NCBI GenBank assembly: GCA_051016205.1
Contig: CP136534.1
Span: forward strand, 5,952,001-6,016,000
Length of the DNA: 64,000 nt
DNA from: Acuticoccus sp051016205
GTDB lineage: Bacteria > Pseudomonadota > Alphaproteobacteria > Rhizobiales > Amorphaceae
Direction of reading: 5' to 3'
Position numbers and translations under genes: made by a program. This document shows positions 16,335-24,749 of the stretch, one piece after another. Numbering within the stretch: the stretch's first letter is position 1; every line of letters begins with the position of its first letter. The notes under the pieces are model-generated. The model did no database searches. It had not been told where the DNA came from and was given only the letters and a program-made list of their open reading frames with translations.

Positions 16335-16411
16335 TGATCGCCTCTCCCGACGACATCTCTCCCGATGGTGTGCAAATGCGCACCGTCGCTCCCCTTCAAC
16401 CGGCCGAGTAG
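16334..16411 (+). CDS. Possible 25-residue leader-like ORF between dctQ and dctM
   Basis: An ATG overlapping the dctQ stop (ATG at 16334, TGA at 16332-16334) opens a 25-codon frame ending TAG at 16409-16411, 26 bases before dctM. No family resemblance and no clear ribosome site of its own. It may only carry ribosomes across the gap, or be non-coding. Confidence 0.2.
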   Translation: MIASPDDISPDGVQMRTVAPLQPAE

Positions 16412-16437
16412 CCTGCTCGCGCGGCATCTGGAGCCCT

Positions 16438-17739
16438 ATGGAACTCGTTCAGGTCGGCCTCTTCCTTCTCATCATCGTTGCGTTCCTTCTGGGGTCGGGG
16501 CTTTGGATTGCTGTGTCGCTGCTGGCGGTCGGGTGGATCGCCATCGAGACATTCACCACCGTGCCCACGTTGAAGGCGATCGGCTCATCCGTCTGGGGCT
16601 CCAGCGCATCGTGGACGCTGGCGGCACTGCCTCTGTTCATCTGGATGGGCGAGATCTTGTTCCGCACCAAACTGTCGCAGAACATGTTCCGCAGCATTGC
16701 CCCTTGGGTGGGCTGGCTGCCCGGCCGGCTGCTCCATGTGAATGTTCTGGGCTGCGCGGTGTTCGCCGCCGTCTCAGGCTCGTCTGCCGCAACGGTTGCG
16801 ACGGTGGGCAAGATGTCGATCCCCGAACTGAAGGAGCGTGGGTACAACCAGCGCCTTGCCATCGGCAGTCTTGCGGGGTCGGGCACGCTGGGGCTCCTCA
16901 TCCCCCCATCGATCATCATGATTGTTTATGCGGTGGCGGCGGAAGTCTCGCTGATCCGCATGTTCATTGCCGGCATCTTGCCGGGGCTCCTCATCATCGG
17001 CCTCTTCATGGGCTATTTGGTGATTGTCTCGCTCATCAGGCCAGGCCTCGCGCCGCCTGTGGCAACACGCATGAGCTTGCGTGAAAAACTCTCCGCCAGC
17101 AAAGAGCTCGTGCCGATCCTCCTCCTCATCGGCGGGGTGATCGGGTCCATCTACCTTGGCGTTGCAACGGCAACGGAAGCGGCGGCCATGGGGGTCATCG
17201 GCGCCCTCCTCCTGTCGGCCCTGACGGGCAGCCTCACCAAAGACACCTTCGTTGCCTCCCTCATGGGCGCAACGCGGCTGTCGTGCATGATTTGCTTCAT
17301 CCTTGCAGGCGCCGCGTTCCTGTCCACCGCCATGTCGTATACGGGCATTCCCCAAGCATTGGCGGCCTGGGTCGGCGCCATGGACCTCAACCCTTATGTA
17401 CTGATTGCTGCGCTTTGCATCCTTTACATCATCATGGGCTGCTTCGTTGATGGGATCTCGATGATTGTGCTCACCACATCGGTGGTGCTGCCGCTCATCA
17501 CCGCTGCGGGGTTCGACCTTATCTGGTTCGGTATCTTCATCATCTTCGTTGTGGAGATGGCGCAGATCACGCCACCGCTGGGATTCAATTTGTTCGTCAT
17601 CCAAGGGATGACCGGGCAGAACATCTTCTCCGTCGCACGGGCCGCGTTACCGTTCTTCTTTCTGATGGTGATTGCGGTTGCGATCGTCACCCTGGTGCCG
17701 GGGATTGCCACCTGGCTCCCCTCCACCATGAACCGCTGA
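16438..17739 (+). CDS. dctM: TRAP transporter large permease subunit, DctM family
   Basis: About 433 residues and around 12 membrane segments. The chosen ATG (16438) follows a GGAG site and gives the usual hydrophobic N-terminus MELVQVGLFLLIIVAF; the open frame further upstream overlaps dctQ and is not coding. Conserved DctM motifs are AAVSGSSAATVATVGK, GLLIPPSIIMIVYAVAAE, ATATEAAAMGVIGALL and ITPPLGFNLFVIQG. It forms the substrate channel with DctQ. The hydantoinase A gene starts 1 base after its stop codon. Confidence 0.95.
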   Translation: MELVQVGLFLLIIVAFLLGSGLWIAVSLLAVGWIAIETFTTVPTLKAIGSSVWGSSASWTLAALPLFIWMGEILFRTKLSQNMFRSIAPWVGWLPGRLLHVNVLGCAVFAAVSGSSAATVATVGKMSIPELKERGYNQRLAIGSLAGSGTLGLLIPPSIIMIVYAVAAEVSLIRMFIAGILPGLLIIGLFMGYLVIVSLIRPGLAPPVATRMSLREKLSASKELVPILLLIGGVIGSIYLGVATATEAAAMGVIGALLLSALTGSLTKDTFVASLMGATRLSCMICFILAGAAFLSTAMSYTGIPQALAAWVGAMDLNPYVLIAALCILYIIMGCFVDGISMIVLTTSVVLPLITAAGFDLIWFGIFIIFVVEMAQITPPLGFNLFVIQGMTGQNIFSVARAALPFFFLMVIAVAIVTLVPGIATWLPSTMNR

Positions 17740-17740
17740 C

Positions 17741-19816
17741 ATGATCCGCATCGGGCTTGATATCGGCGGCACCTTCACCGACGTCGTTCTGGAGGCCGGC
17801 GTACAGCGCCTCACCGCCAAAGTCCTCACCCGCCCCGATGCACCTGAGGAAGGCGCCATGGAGGCGCTGGAACGGGTGTTGGCTGAAGCTGGCCGGGCGC
17901 CGAGCGATGTCTCTCTCCTGGTCCACGGGACGACCCTTGCCACCAACGCGTTGATTGAGCGCAAGGGCGCCGTCACAGCGCTCCTCACCACAAAGGGGTT
18001 CCGCGACACGCTGGAGATCGGCACTGAGGGGCGGCCCGACCAGTACGACATCAACATCGTCAAACCGACGCCACTGGTGCCCCGGCGCCTCCGCCTTACC
18101 GTGCCGGAGCGGCTGACGGCGGCGGGCAACGTCCTCGTTCCACTCGATGAGGCGGCTGTCGACGCCGTGGTGCCCAAGCTTCAAGCCGCGGGCGTTGAGA
18201 GTCTCGCCATCGGCTTTATCCACGCCTACGCCAATGGCGATCATGAGCGCCGTGCGCGCGACCGTCTTGCCAAACACCTGCCGGACCTGTTCGTGTCGCT
18301 GTCGTGCGAGGTCTCGCCCGAATTTCGCGAGTACGAGCGCATCTCCACCACGGCCGCCAACGCCTACGTGCGCCCGTTGATGGCGCGCTACCTGACGCGG
18401 TTCGAGCACCGGCTTAAGGAGGCCGGCGTCACCGCGCCCCTCCTCCTGATGCTGTCGAGTGGCGGGTTGACAAGCGTTGAGACGGCCGCCCGATTCCCCA
18501 TCCGCCTTGTGGAATCAGGCCCTGCTGGCGGGGCGATCTTTGCCGCCACCGTCGCCGGCGCCAACGCGGCCGAAAAAGTGGTCTCGTTCGATATGGGGGG
18601 GACGACTGCAAAGATCGCGCTTGTGGACGAGGCAACGCCCCACACTGCGCGCACGTTCGAGGTCGCCCGCGTCTACCGCTTCAAGAAAGGGTCCGGGCTG
18701 CCTGTGCGCGTGCCCGTCATCGAGATGGTGGAGATTGGCGCAGGCGGCGGCTCCATCGCGCGGGTAGACGACCTGAAGCGCCTCACCGTCGGCCCTGACT
18801 CCGCCGGCGCCATGCCAGGCCCCGTCGCCTATGGCCGTGGTGGCATGGACCCCACGGTGACGGATGCGAACGTCGTCACAGGTCTCATCGACCCTGCCGA
18901 CTTTGCCGGCGGGCGCATGCCCCTTGATGGGGGCGCCGCGAAGGCCGCCTTCCAGGACCGGATCGGTCCCAAGCTGAGTGTCAGCGCCGAGGCTGCCGCC
19001 TTTGGCGTTCTTGAGGTGGTTGGGGAGACGATGGCGGCCGCTGCCAGAGTGCACGCCATTGAATCGGGGGTCCAGCTTGGCAACCGCACCCTCATCGCGT
19101 TCGGCGGCGCGGCCCCCCTTCAGGCCTGCCAGATGGCCGACAAACTGGGCATCGACAGGGTGATCGTACCGGCCAGCGCCGGTGTCGGTTCGGCGGTGGG
19201 CTTCCTGCGTGCACCGGTGGCGTTCGAGGTGGTGCGCACCCGCTACCAGCGCCTGGCGACCCTCGACCCCGCCATCGTCAACGACACGCTGTGCGCCATG
19301 GAGGAGGAAGCCCGCGCCGCGGTTGGGGCGGCAACGGGGGATAAGGCGCAGGTCGCCATCACCCGCAAGACCTATGCCCGCTACGTGGGCCAGGGGCACG
19401 AAATTGCGTACGTTTTGCCGGACCGCCCCATCACCGAGAGCGACCGCACGAGCCTGCGCGATAACTTCGACAGCGCCTACGAAACGCTCTACGGCCGTGC
19501 CATCGGTGCGCTGGTGGACGTGGAGCTTGTCTCCTTCGTGGTCACAGCGTCCGCCCCGGTGCCGGACGTTCAACCGACCAAGCGCGCGGGCAGTGCGGTC
19601 AAAGCCCATGGAGCGCGCCGCACCGTCATCGACACGGGCGCCCAGCAAAGCGTTGATGCCGCCGTCCACCCACGCACATCGTTGTCCGAAGGTGTGACGA
19701 TTGCCGGCCCGGCGCTGATTGTCGAGGACGAGACCACCACCGTCGTCACCTCCAACTTCGAGGCGAGGATGGCGGCCACTGGCGACCTCCTCCTGACGCG
19801 CAGCAAAGGTGCATAA
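17741..19816 (+). CDS. hyuA: Hydantoinase/oxoprolinase subunit A (HyuA family, ATP-dependent)
   Basis: A 691-residue protein of the N-methylhydantoinase A / 5-oxoprolinase N-terminal half family. The actin-like ATP-binding region is shown by RIGLDIGGTFTDVVLEAG at the start, VHGTTLATNALIERKG, VSFDMGGTTAKIAL and EIGAGGGSIARVD. It acts with HyuB (next gene, TAATG overlap) to open a cyclic amide such as hydantoin, N-methylhydantoin, oxoproline or a caprolactam-like ring with ATP hydrolysis; acetone and acetophenone carboxylases are related but usually have a third subunit, which is absent. Co-transcription with a TRAP importer suggests the substrate is imported as a carboxylate. Confidence 0.93.
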   Translation: MIRIGLDIGGTFTDVVLEAGVQRLTAKVLTRPDAPEEGAMEALERVLAEAGRAPSDVSLLVHGTTLATNALIERKGAVTALLTTKGFRDTLEIGTEGRPDQYDINIVKPTPLVPRRLRLTVPERLTAAGNVLVPLDEAAVDAVVPKLQAAGVESLAIGFIHAYANGDHERRARDRLAKHLPDLFVSLSCEVSPEFREYERISTTAANAYVRPLMARYLTRFEHRLKEAGVTAPLLLMLSSGGLTSVETAARFPIRLVESGPAGGAIFAATVAGANAAEKVVSFDMGGTTAKIALVDEATPHTARTFEVARVYRFKKGSGLPVRVPVIEMVEIGAGGGSIARVDDLKRLTVGPDSAGAMPGPVAYGRGGMDPTVTDANVVTGLIDPADFAGGRMPLDGGAAKAAFQDRIGPKLSVSAEAAAFGVLEVVGETMAAAARVHAIESGVQLGNRTLIAFGGAAPLQACQMADKLGIDRVIVPASAGVGSAVGFLRAPVAFEVVRTRYQRLATLDPAIVNDTLCAMEEEARAAVGAATGDKAQVAITRKTYARYVGQGHEIAYVLPDRPITESDRTSLRDNFDSAYETLYGRAIGALVDVELVSFVVTASAPVPDVQPTKRAGSAVKAHGARRTVIDTGAQQSVDAAVHPRTSLSEGVTIAGPALIVEDETTTVVTSNFEARMAATGDLLLTRSKGA

Positions 19817-21564
19817 TGGCGCTCGGACAAGACGACCTCGCTGAGATCCGCCGCCAACTGGTGTGGGACCGTCTGATCGCCCTTGTGGAAGAGCAGGCGC
19901 AGACGCTGATCCGCATTGCCTTCTCCGCAGCAGTGCGCGAGTCAGGCGACCTTTCTGCAGGCGTCTTCGACAGGCGTGGCCGCATGGTTGCCCAGGCCGT
20001 CACCGGAACGCCCGGGCACGTCAATTCCATGGCAATCTCGGTGGAGCATTTCCTAGCCCGCTTCCCCATCGACCAGATGGCAAAGGGCGATGCCTACATC
20101 ACCAACGACCCCTGGCTGTCGGTGGGGCACTATCACGATGTGACGGTCGTCTCCCCCGCCTTCCACAACGGGCGGCCTGTGGCGCTGTTTGCCAACACCA
20201 TCCACATCATCGACATGGGGGGTCGGGGTTTCGGCCCTGATGCGCGCCATGTGTTGGAGGAGGGGATCAACATCCCCATCATGGCGCTGGCGCGGGCGGG
20301 TGAGTTGAACGAAGACCTTCTCGGCCTCCTTCGCACCAATGTGCGCGACCCTGTCGAGATGGAGGGCGACATGCTCGCCCAGATGGGCTGCAACGCTGAC
20401 GGGGAGCGGCGGCTTTCGGCCATGCTGGCCGAGTTTGACCTTCCCGATCTGGAGGCGCTCAGCGACGACATCATCTCCCGTTCTGAGGCGACCGTGCGCG
20501 AAAGGATCGCGGCGCTCCCTGACGGGCGCACCGAAAACACCATGGTCATCGACGGGTACGATGAGCCCGTGGCCCTGCGCACCGCCGTCATCATCGACGG
20601 GAACAGCCTGACCGTCGACTATGAGGGCAGCCCGCCGGCCAGCCCCTATGGGATCAACGTGGTGAAGAATTTCACCGATGCCTACACCACCTTCGGCGTC
20701 AACTGCATCATCGCGCCGGACGTGCCGTGCAACGCTGGCTCCCTTGCCGCCATCGACGTTGTGGCGCCCGAGGGATCGATTTTGAATGCTTTGCGCCCCT
20801 CCCCCGTCTCGGCCCGTCACACCGTCGGCCAGATGCTGCCCGATGCCGTCTTCGGCTGCTTGGCGCCGCTGTTGCCTGACGTGGTGCCAGCGGAAGGGGC
20901 GGGCACCATGTGGAACCCGATGCTGACTGGCGGCCCCACGGTTGCAGATGCGGCCGACGCCGGCCCGCCGTTCAACACCATCCTGTTCAACACCGGCGGG
21001 ACAGGCGCACGCCCTGGCGGCGACGGCCTTTCCACCACCGCATTCCCGAGCGGGGTCAAAACCGTTCCCGTGGAGGTGGCGGAAACGATGGTCCCCCTTC
21101 TCATCCGCCGCAAGGAGTTTCGCGACGGGTCGGGTGGTGCAGGCGCCCATCGCGGCGGGCTCGGCCAAGTGCTGCATATCGAGGGGGCCGATGGAGCGCC
21201 GTTCTCGGTGGCGGCCATGTTCGAGCGCACCAACGTGCCTGCCCAAGGGCGCATGGGCGGCGAAGACGGGGCGCCTGGCCGCGCGCACCTTGCCTCCGGC
21301 GCAGCCCTTGCCCCCAAGGGCCGCCAGAGCGTGCCGCGCGGCGATGGTTTGATTCTGGAGCTGCCTGGCGGCGGCGGCCACGGCGACCCCTTTGCCCGAG
21401 CGCCGGAGGCAGTGGCGCGGGATGTGGCCGATGATCTCATCACTGCGCGCACGGCGCGGGAGGCCTATGGCGTTGCGGTAAGACCCGACGGCACCCTCGA
21501 CATGGACGAGACGGCAAAACTGCGTGCCGAACGCCCCTCAGCAAACACCGAAGGACCGCTCTGA
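19816..21564 (+). CDS. hyuB: Hydantoinase/oxoprolinase subunit B (HyuB family)
   Basis: A 582-residue partner of HyuA. Family motifs seen are AFSAAVRESGDLSAGVFD, ATGTPGHVNSM-type segment near residue 66, AYITNDPWLSVGHYHDVTVV, IHIIDMGGRGFGPDARHV and the glycine-rich C-terminal RGDGLILELPGGGGHGDP. The start overlaps the hyuA stop and the stop overlaps the VOC protein start. The two subunits form the complete ATP-dependent hydrolase; substrate not determinable from sequence. Confidence 0.93.
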   Translation: MALGQDDLAEIRRQLVWDRLIALVEEQAQTLIRIAFSAAVRESGDLSAGVFDRRGRMVAQAVTGTPGHVNSMAISVEHFLARFPIDQMAKGDAYITNDPWLSVGHYHDVTVVSPAFHNGRPVALFANTIHIIDMGGRGFGPDARHVLEEGINIPIMALARAGELNEDLLGLLRTNVRDPVEMEGDMLAQMGCNADGERRLSAMLAEFDLPDLEALSDDIISRSEATVRERIAALPDGRTENTMVIDGYDEPVALRTAVIIDGNSLTVDYEGSPPASPYGINVVKNFTDAYTTFGVNCIIAPDVPCNAGSLAAIDVVAPEGSILNALRPSPVSARHTVGQMLPDAVFGCLAPLLPDVVPAEGAGTMWNPMLTGGPTVADAADAGPPFNTILFNTGGTGARPGGDGLSTTAFPSGVKTVPVEVAETMVPLLIRRKEFRDGSGGAGAHRGGLGQVLHIEGADGAPFSVAAMFERTNVPAQGRMGGEDGAPGRAHLASGAALAPKGRQSVPRGDGLILELPGGGGHGDPFARAPEAVARDVADDLITARTAREAYGVAVRPDGTLDMDETAKLRAERPSANTEGPL

Positions 21565-21962
21565 TGGCACCGCCTCCTTTCGACCAGCTGGTCACCTTCA
21601 TCTACACGGACGATCTTGAGGCGGCGGCACACTTTTATGGCGAGGTCCTGGAACTGCCTCTGGCGCTCGACCAGGGGAGTTGCCGGATCTACGCCGTCGG
21701 GCCGGCAGGGTTCTTGGGCGTGTGCCGCAAGGCGGGGGAGCCGCAAACCCGTGACGGCGTCATCGTCACGCTGGTGTCGAACGATGTGAACGGCTGGCAC
21801 GCGCACCTTGCCGCCAAGGGCGTGACCTTTGAAAAGCCGCCAACCCTTTACGAAGACTACAATATCTACCACTGCTTCCTGCGCGACCCTGCCGGCTATC
21901 TGTTGGAGATCCAGACCTTTCTCGACCCCTCCTGGCCGAAGCCCGTCGGTGCGAGCGGATGA
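21564..21962 (+). CDS. VOC-family (glyoxalase/bleomycin-resistance fold) protein
   Basis: A 132-residue vicinal-oxygen-chelate protein: VTFIYTDDLEAAAHFYGEVLEL begins in a typical betaalphabetabetabeta module and the C-terminal half reads YEDYNIYHCFLRDPAGYLLEIQTF, with the final Glu as a likely metal ligand. Overlaps hyuB (TGATG) and the next gene (ATGA). Function within the operon could be as an epimerase, lyase or dioxygenase-like enzyme acting on the ring-opened product; nothing in the sequence decides this. Confidence 0.82.
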   Translation: MAPPPFDQLVTFIYTDDLEAAAHFYGEVLELPLALDQGSCRIYAVGPAGFLGVCRKAGEPQTRDGVIVTLVSNDVNGWHAHLAAKGVTFEKPPTLYEDYNIYHCFLRDPAGYLLEIQTFLDPSWPKPVGASG

Positions 21963-22678
21963 CCGCGCCCTTCCTCTACCTTGACAATTGGGAGGCGCCG
22001 CAACCGGAAAACCGGTTCGATCGCGCCATCGCAGGGTCCGGCCTTCCTGTGGTGCGCCACCATCCTGCCAGGGGCGATCCTGCGCCGTTCGGCCCCTATT
22101 GCGGCGTCTTCGTTTCAGCCAGCCTAGCCGGCGCCTATGATGGTGAGCCGTGGATCGAGGAACAGCATGGTCTCCTCAAAGCGTTGGGTGAGGCGGGGAC
22201 TCCAATGCTCGGCCTTTGCTTTGGCGCACAAATCCTGGCGTCCGCCCTTGTGGGGCGCGATCAGGTGGTCAAACGCCCCCAAAAAGAGGTGGGCTACCAC
22301 CCTGTGACGCTGACACAAAGAGCTGCGGACGATCCTTTGTTGCAGGGGCTGCCGAGCCCATCGCGCACCCTTCACTGGCATGGCGATGAAGTGCGCAAAG
22401 GGCACCCCGACGTTTTGGTGCTTGCCGAGAGCGAGGCGTGCGACAACCAGGTCTGGCGGTGGGCGCACGGGCCGGTGTGGGGCGTTCAGCCGCACATCGA
22501 GGCAGGCGCGCCCGAGGCCCGCGCCTGGTTTGCCACCAACCGCGCAGGCTTCCAGCGGGACGGTTGCGATGTGGACGCCATGATCGCCGCCCCTGAAGAC
22601 AACAGCGATCTTGAGCCCATGATTGCCCGCTTCCTCGACCTTGCCCACACCCGGAGCAAAGAGCCGACGGCCGCTTAG
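21959..22678 (+). CDS. Class I glutamine amidotransferase-like protein
   Basis: A 239-residue class I GATase domain. The nucleophile elbow TPMLGLCFGAQILA gives C87; the His-Glu pair is H179 and E181 in VWGVQPHIEAG. Stand-alone members act as gamma-glutamyl hydrolases (PuuD type) or as amidotransferase subunits with a partner synthetase. No synthetase gene is adjacent, so hydrolysis of a gamma-glutamyl or carbamoyl intermediate made by the hydantoinase is a plausible role. Last gene of the TRAP-hydantoinase operon, and a hairpin follows at 22740-22776. Confidence 0.85.
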   Translation: MTAPFLYLDNWEAPQPENRFDRAIAGSGLPVVRHHPARGDPAPFGPYCGVFVSASLAGAYDGEPWIEEQHGLLKALGEAGTPMLGLCFGAQILASALVGRDQVVKRPQKEVGYHPVTLTQRAADDPLLQGLPSPSRTLHWHGDEVRKGHPDVLVLAESEACDNQVWRWAHGPVWGVQPHIEAGAPEARAWFATNRAGFQRDGCDVDAMIAAPEDNSDLEPMIARFLDLAHTRSKEPTAA

Positions 22679-22739
22679 AGGAGTTTCGGCTGAGACAAAA
22701 TCGCCCGAGCCGAACAAAGCCCATTTTTCTCAAGGCACT

Positions 22740-22776
22740 GGAGCATCTTGTCTTGGTCTGAGAAGACCCAGGCTCC
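22740..22776. repeat. Palindromic unit / bidirectional terminator-like hairpin between convergent genes
   Basis: GGAGC (22740-22744) and GCTCC (22772-22776) flank an inner stem GGTCT-gaga-AGACC (22755-22768). It lies between the convergent GATase and TetR genes. The layout with GAGC/GCTC ends resembles the palindromic units at 58108-58330, so it may be another copy of that class rather than only a terminator. Confidence 0.45.
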
Positions 22777-22845
22777 TCGAAGCAAGCCGAATCGGCGCGG
22801 TGCGGTGACGGCCATTCGGCGCTTAAAGCTTTGAACCCGGCGCGG

Positions 22846-23475
22846 TCATGCCTGCGGGATCAGCGGGCCCACGATGCCCTTGGCCACGTCCATCAGCATT
22901 GCCCAGTCCTCCTCAGGCGTTTGCTTTATCTTGTGCTTGCGGTCGATGCTGAGAAACGCGAGGCCGTGGACGAAGGCCCACAAAATACGCGCGCAGCGGG
23001 ACACGGCCGGATCATCGGGCGTTCGTTCGATGCAGTCGGCCACAGCGTTCAACACAACGCCAAACGTTGCCTCACCTTTCTTAGCCAGCAGCGGCTCACT
23101 GGCCTGGCCCTCGGTCAGTCCAAACATCAGCCGGAAAACGCCGGGCTCTTCCCGCGCAAACTCGACGTAAGCCTTACCAACGCCAGAAACAGCTTCGAGG
23201 GAGGCCTGGGGATGCTTGTCCCGCTCCACCTCCATGCGCTCTCTCAGACGGTCCATGCCGTCGGCCACGAGGCCATTTAGCAGGTCGTTGCGGTCGGAAA
23301 AGTGCTTGTAAGGCGCGGCGGTACTGACACCGGCCCGGCGCGCCGCTTCTGCGAGCGAAAACCCATCGGGACCGTTGGTTTCCACCAACTCGCGCACCAC
23401 GCGCAACAGGTGCGCGCGGAGGTCGCCGTGGTGGTACGGCCGCCGCTTGGCGACCCCGTGGTCCGTGTCGTCCAT
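22846..23475 (-). CDS. TetR/AcrR family transcriptional regulator
   Basis: About 209 residues. N-terminal DNA-binding domain with YHHGDLRAHLL, FSLAEAARRAGVSTAAPYKHF as the helix-turn-helix, and a C-terminal ligand domain of the WHG type (EEPGVFRLMFGL). The start ATG 23475 follows AGGAGATCCAC; the frame is open upstream to 23511 without a site. Divergent from an RND efflux operon, with an inverted repeat between them, so it is very likely the local repressor of that pump. Confidence 0.92.
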   Translation of the reverse strand: MDDTDHGVAKRRPYHHGDLRAHLLRVVRELVETNGPDGFSLAEAARRAGVSTAAPYKHFSDRNDLLNGLVADGMDRLRERMEVERDKHPQASLEAVSGVGKAYVEFAREEPGVFRLMFGLTEGQASEPLLAKKGEATFGVVLNAVADCIERTPDDPAVSRCARILWAFVHGLAFLSIDRKHKIKQTPEEDWAMLMDVAKGIVGPLIPQA

Positions 23476-23530
23476 GTGGATCTCCTGCGGTCCTGCCGGA
23501 CCCCTTTGCATCTTATCTGGAATTGCCTAT

Positions 23531-23553
23531 GTTACTGCATGTAACTTTGTTAC
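23531..23553. promoter_or_regulatory. Inverted repeat in the TetR/RND promoter region, probable TetR operator
   Basis: GTTAC (23531-23535), TGCAT, GTAAC (23541-23545), then a further GTTAC at 23549-23553. The perfect 15-base dyad plus an extra half-site lies 30-52 bases before the adaptor start and 56-78 bases before the TetR start, a usual position for autoregulation and pump repression. Confidence 0.55.
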
Positions 23554-23582
23554 AGAGCCTAACATTGGGAAGGTGAGCCTTT

Positions 23583-24749
23583 ATGGACGACCGTCAGTCG
23601 CCATCACCCTCGAAATGGCTTCGCGCCCTCGCCAAACTGGGAAGCTTCACCCTCACTCTAGCCACGTTTGCCCTTGCAGCCATGCTTGTGATTGGCGGCA
23701 GGGGTGTTCTTGGCGAGTGGGCCGAGGCTGTGGAACTGCCGGAGCCGGCGCCGCGCCTTGCGGTCCACACCGCCCCGTTCGTGATGGAGGACGGGTATGA
23801 GGTGACACGGCGCTTTGCGGGCCAGATCCAACCGGCGCAGCGCACCACCATGGCGTTCGAGCAGGGCGGTACCATCGCCACGCTGTTGGTGGATGAGGGT
23901 CATGGGGTTGAGGCTGGCGACAAGATCGCAGCCCTCGACAGACGCCTCCTTGAAGCGGAGCGCACACGGCTCAAGGCAAGCCGCTCGGCGCTGGAGGCTC
24001 AGGCGGAGCTGTCGCGCCGCACCACGGAGCGACAGAGCGTCTTGAAGGATCGCGGTTTTGCCAGCCCCCAAGCACTCGACGATCTGACGCTGGGGCTGGC
24101 GGAAATCGAAGGCCGCATTGCCGAGGTGGACGCTGGTATTGCCGCCGTTGACGTCCAGCTGGACAAGACGGTGCTGACAGCGCCGTTCGCGGGCATTGTC
24201 GCAACGCGCTATGCGGACGATGGCGCTGCTGTGGCGTCCGGCCAGCGCATTGTCTCGCTGGTTCAAACCGACAGGCCGCAATTCCGCGTCGGACTCTCGC
24301 CGAGCCTTGTGGGGGAGCTCAGCACGTCCGAGCCCCATCACGTGACCATCGGCAAGGATCGCCACAGGGTGCACCTTGCCGCCGTCTTGCCCGAGCTCGA
24401 CCCCGCCACGCGCACACGCACCGTCCTCTTGGATTTTGTGGACGGGGACATCCCCCCCTTCCGCGAAACCGGCGAGTTGGTGTTGCGCCAGTTCGTTGAA
24501 GAGGCAGGCGCATGGCTTCCCGTCGCCGCCCTTCAGGACGGGCCGCGCGGGCTGTGGCAGGTGATGACGGCCATTGAAGGCCCGGACGGTTGGACGGTGG
24601 GGACGGAGGCCGTGGAAATCCTCTTCGCCGAAGCCGACAGGGTCTATGTGCGCGGCACGTTCCAGGATGGGGGGCGCTACCTCACCGACGGTCCCCACAG
24701 GATCGTGGAAGGGCAAGAGGTGGCAATCCTTACCGAAGGAGCGCGGTAG
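23583..24749 (+). CDS. RND efflux periplasmic adaptor (membrane fusion protein)
   Basis: A 388-residue adaptor with one N-terminal membrane segment (about residues 19-40), a lipoyl half RRFAGQIQPAQRTTMAFEQGG, a coiled-coil hairpin around EAERTRLKASRSALEAQ to GRIAEVDAGIAAVDVQL, and the second lipoyl half LTAPFAGIVATRYADDGAAV. It connects the inner-membrane RND pump, encoded immediately downstream, with an outer-membrane channel; no TolC-type gene is in the operon, so a shared channel must be used. Probably repressed by the divergent TetR. Confidence 0.92.
   Translation: MDDRQSPSPSKWLRALAKLGSFTLTLATFALAAMLVIGGRGVLGEWAEAVELPEPAPRLAVHTAPFVMEDGYEVTRRFAGQIQPAQRTTMAFEQGGTIATLLVDEGHGVEAGDKIAALDRRLLEAERTRLKASRSALEAQAELSRRTTERQSVLKDRGFASPQALDDLTLGLAEIEGRIAEVDAGIAAVDVQLDKTVLTAPFAGIVATRYADDGAAVASGQRIVSLVQTDRPQFRVGLSPSLVGELSTSEPHHVTIGKDRHRVHLAAVLPELDPATRTRTVLLDFVDGDIPPFRETGELVLRQFVEEAGAWLPVAALQDGPRGLWQVMTAIEGPDGWTVGTEAVEILFAEADRVYVRGTFQDGGRYLTDGPHRIVEGQEVAILTEGAR

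Noticed and set aside
16033..16437. Long N-terminal extension of DctM overlapping dctQ
   Set aside because: The residues are arginine/tryptophan-rich frame-shadow sequence of dctQ, and DctM proteins start with the hydrophobic helix that begins at 16438.
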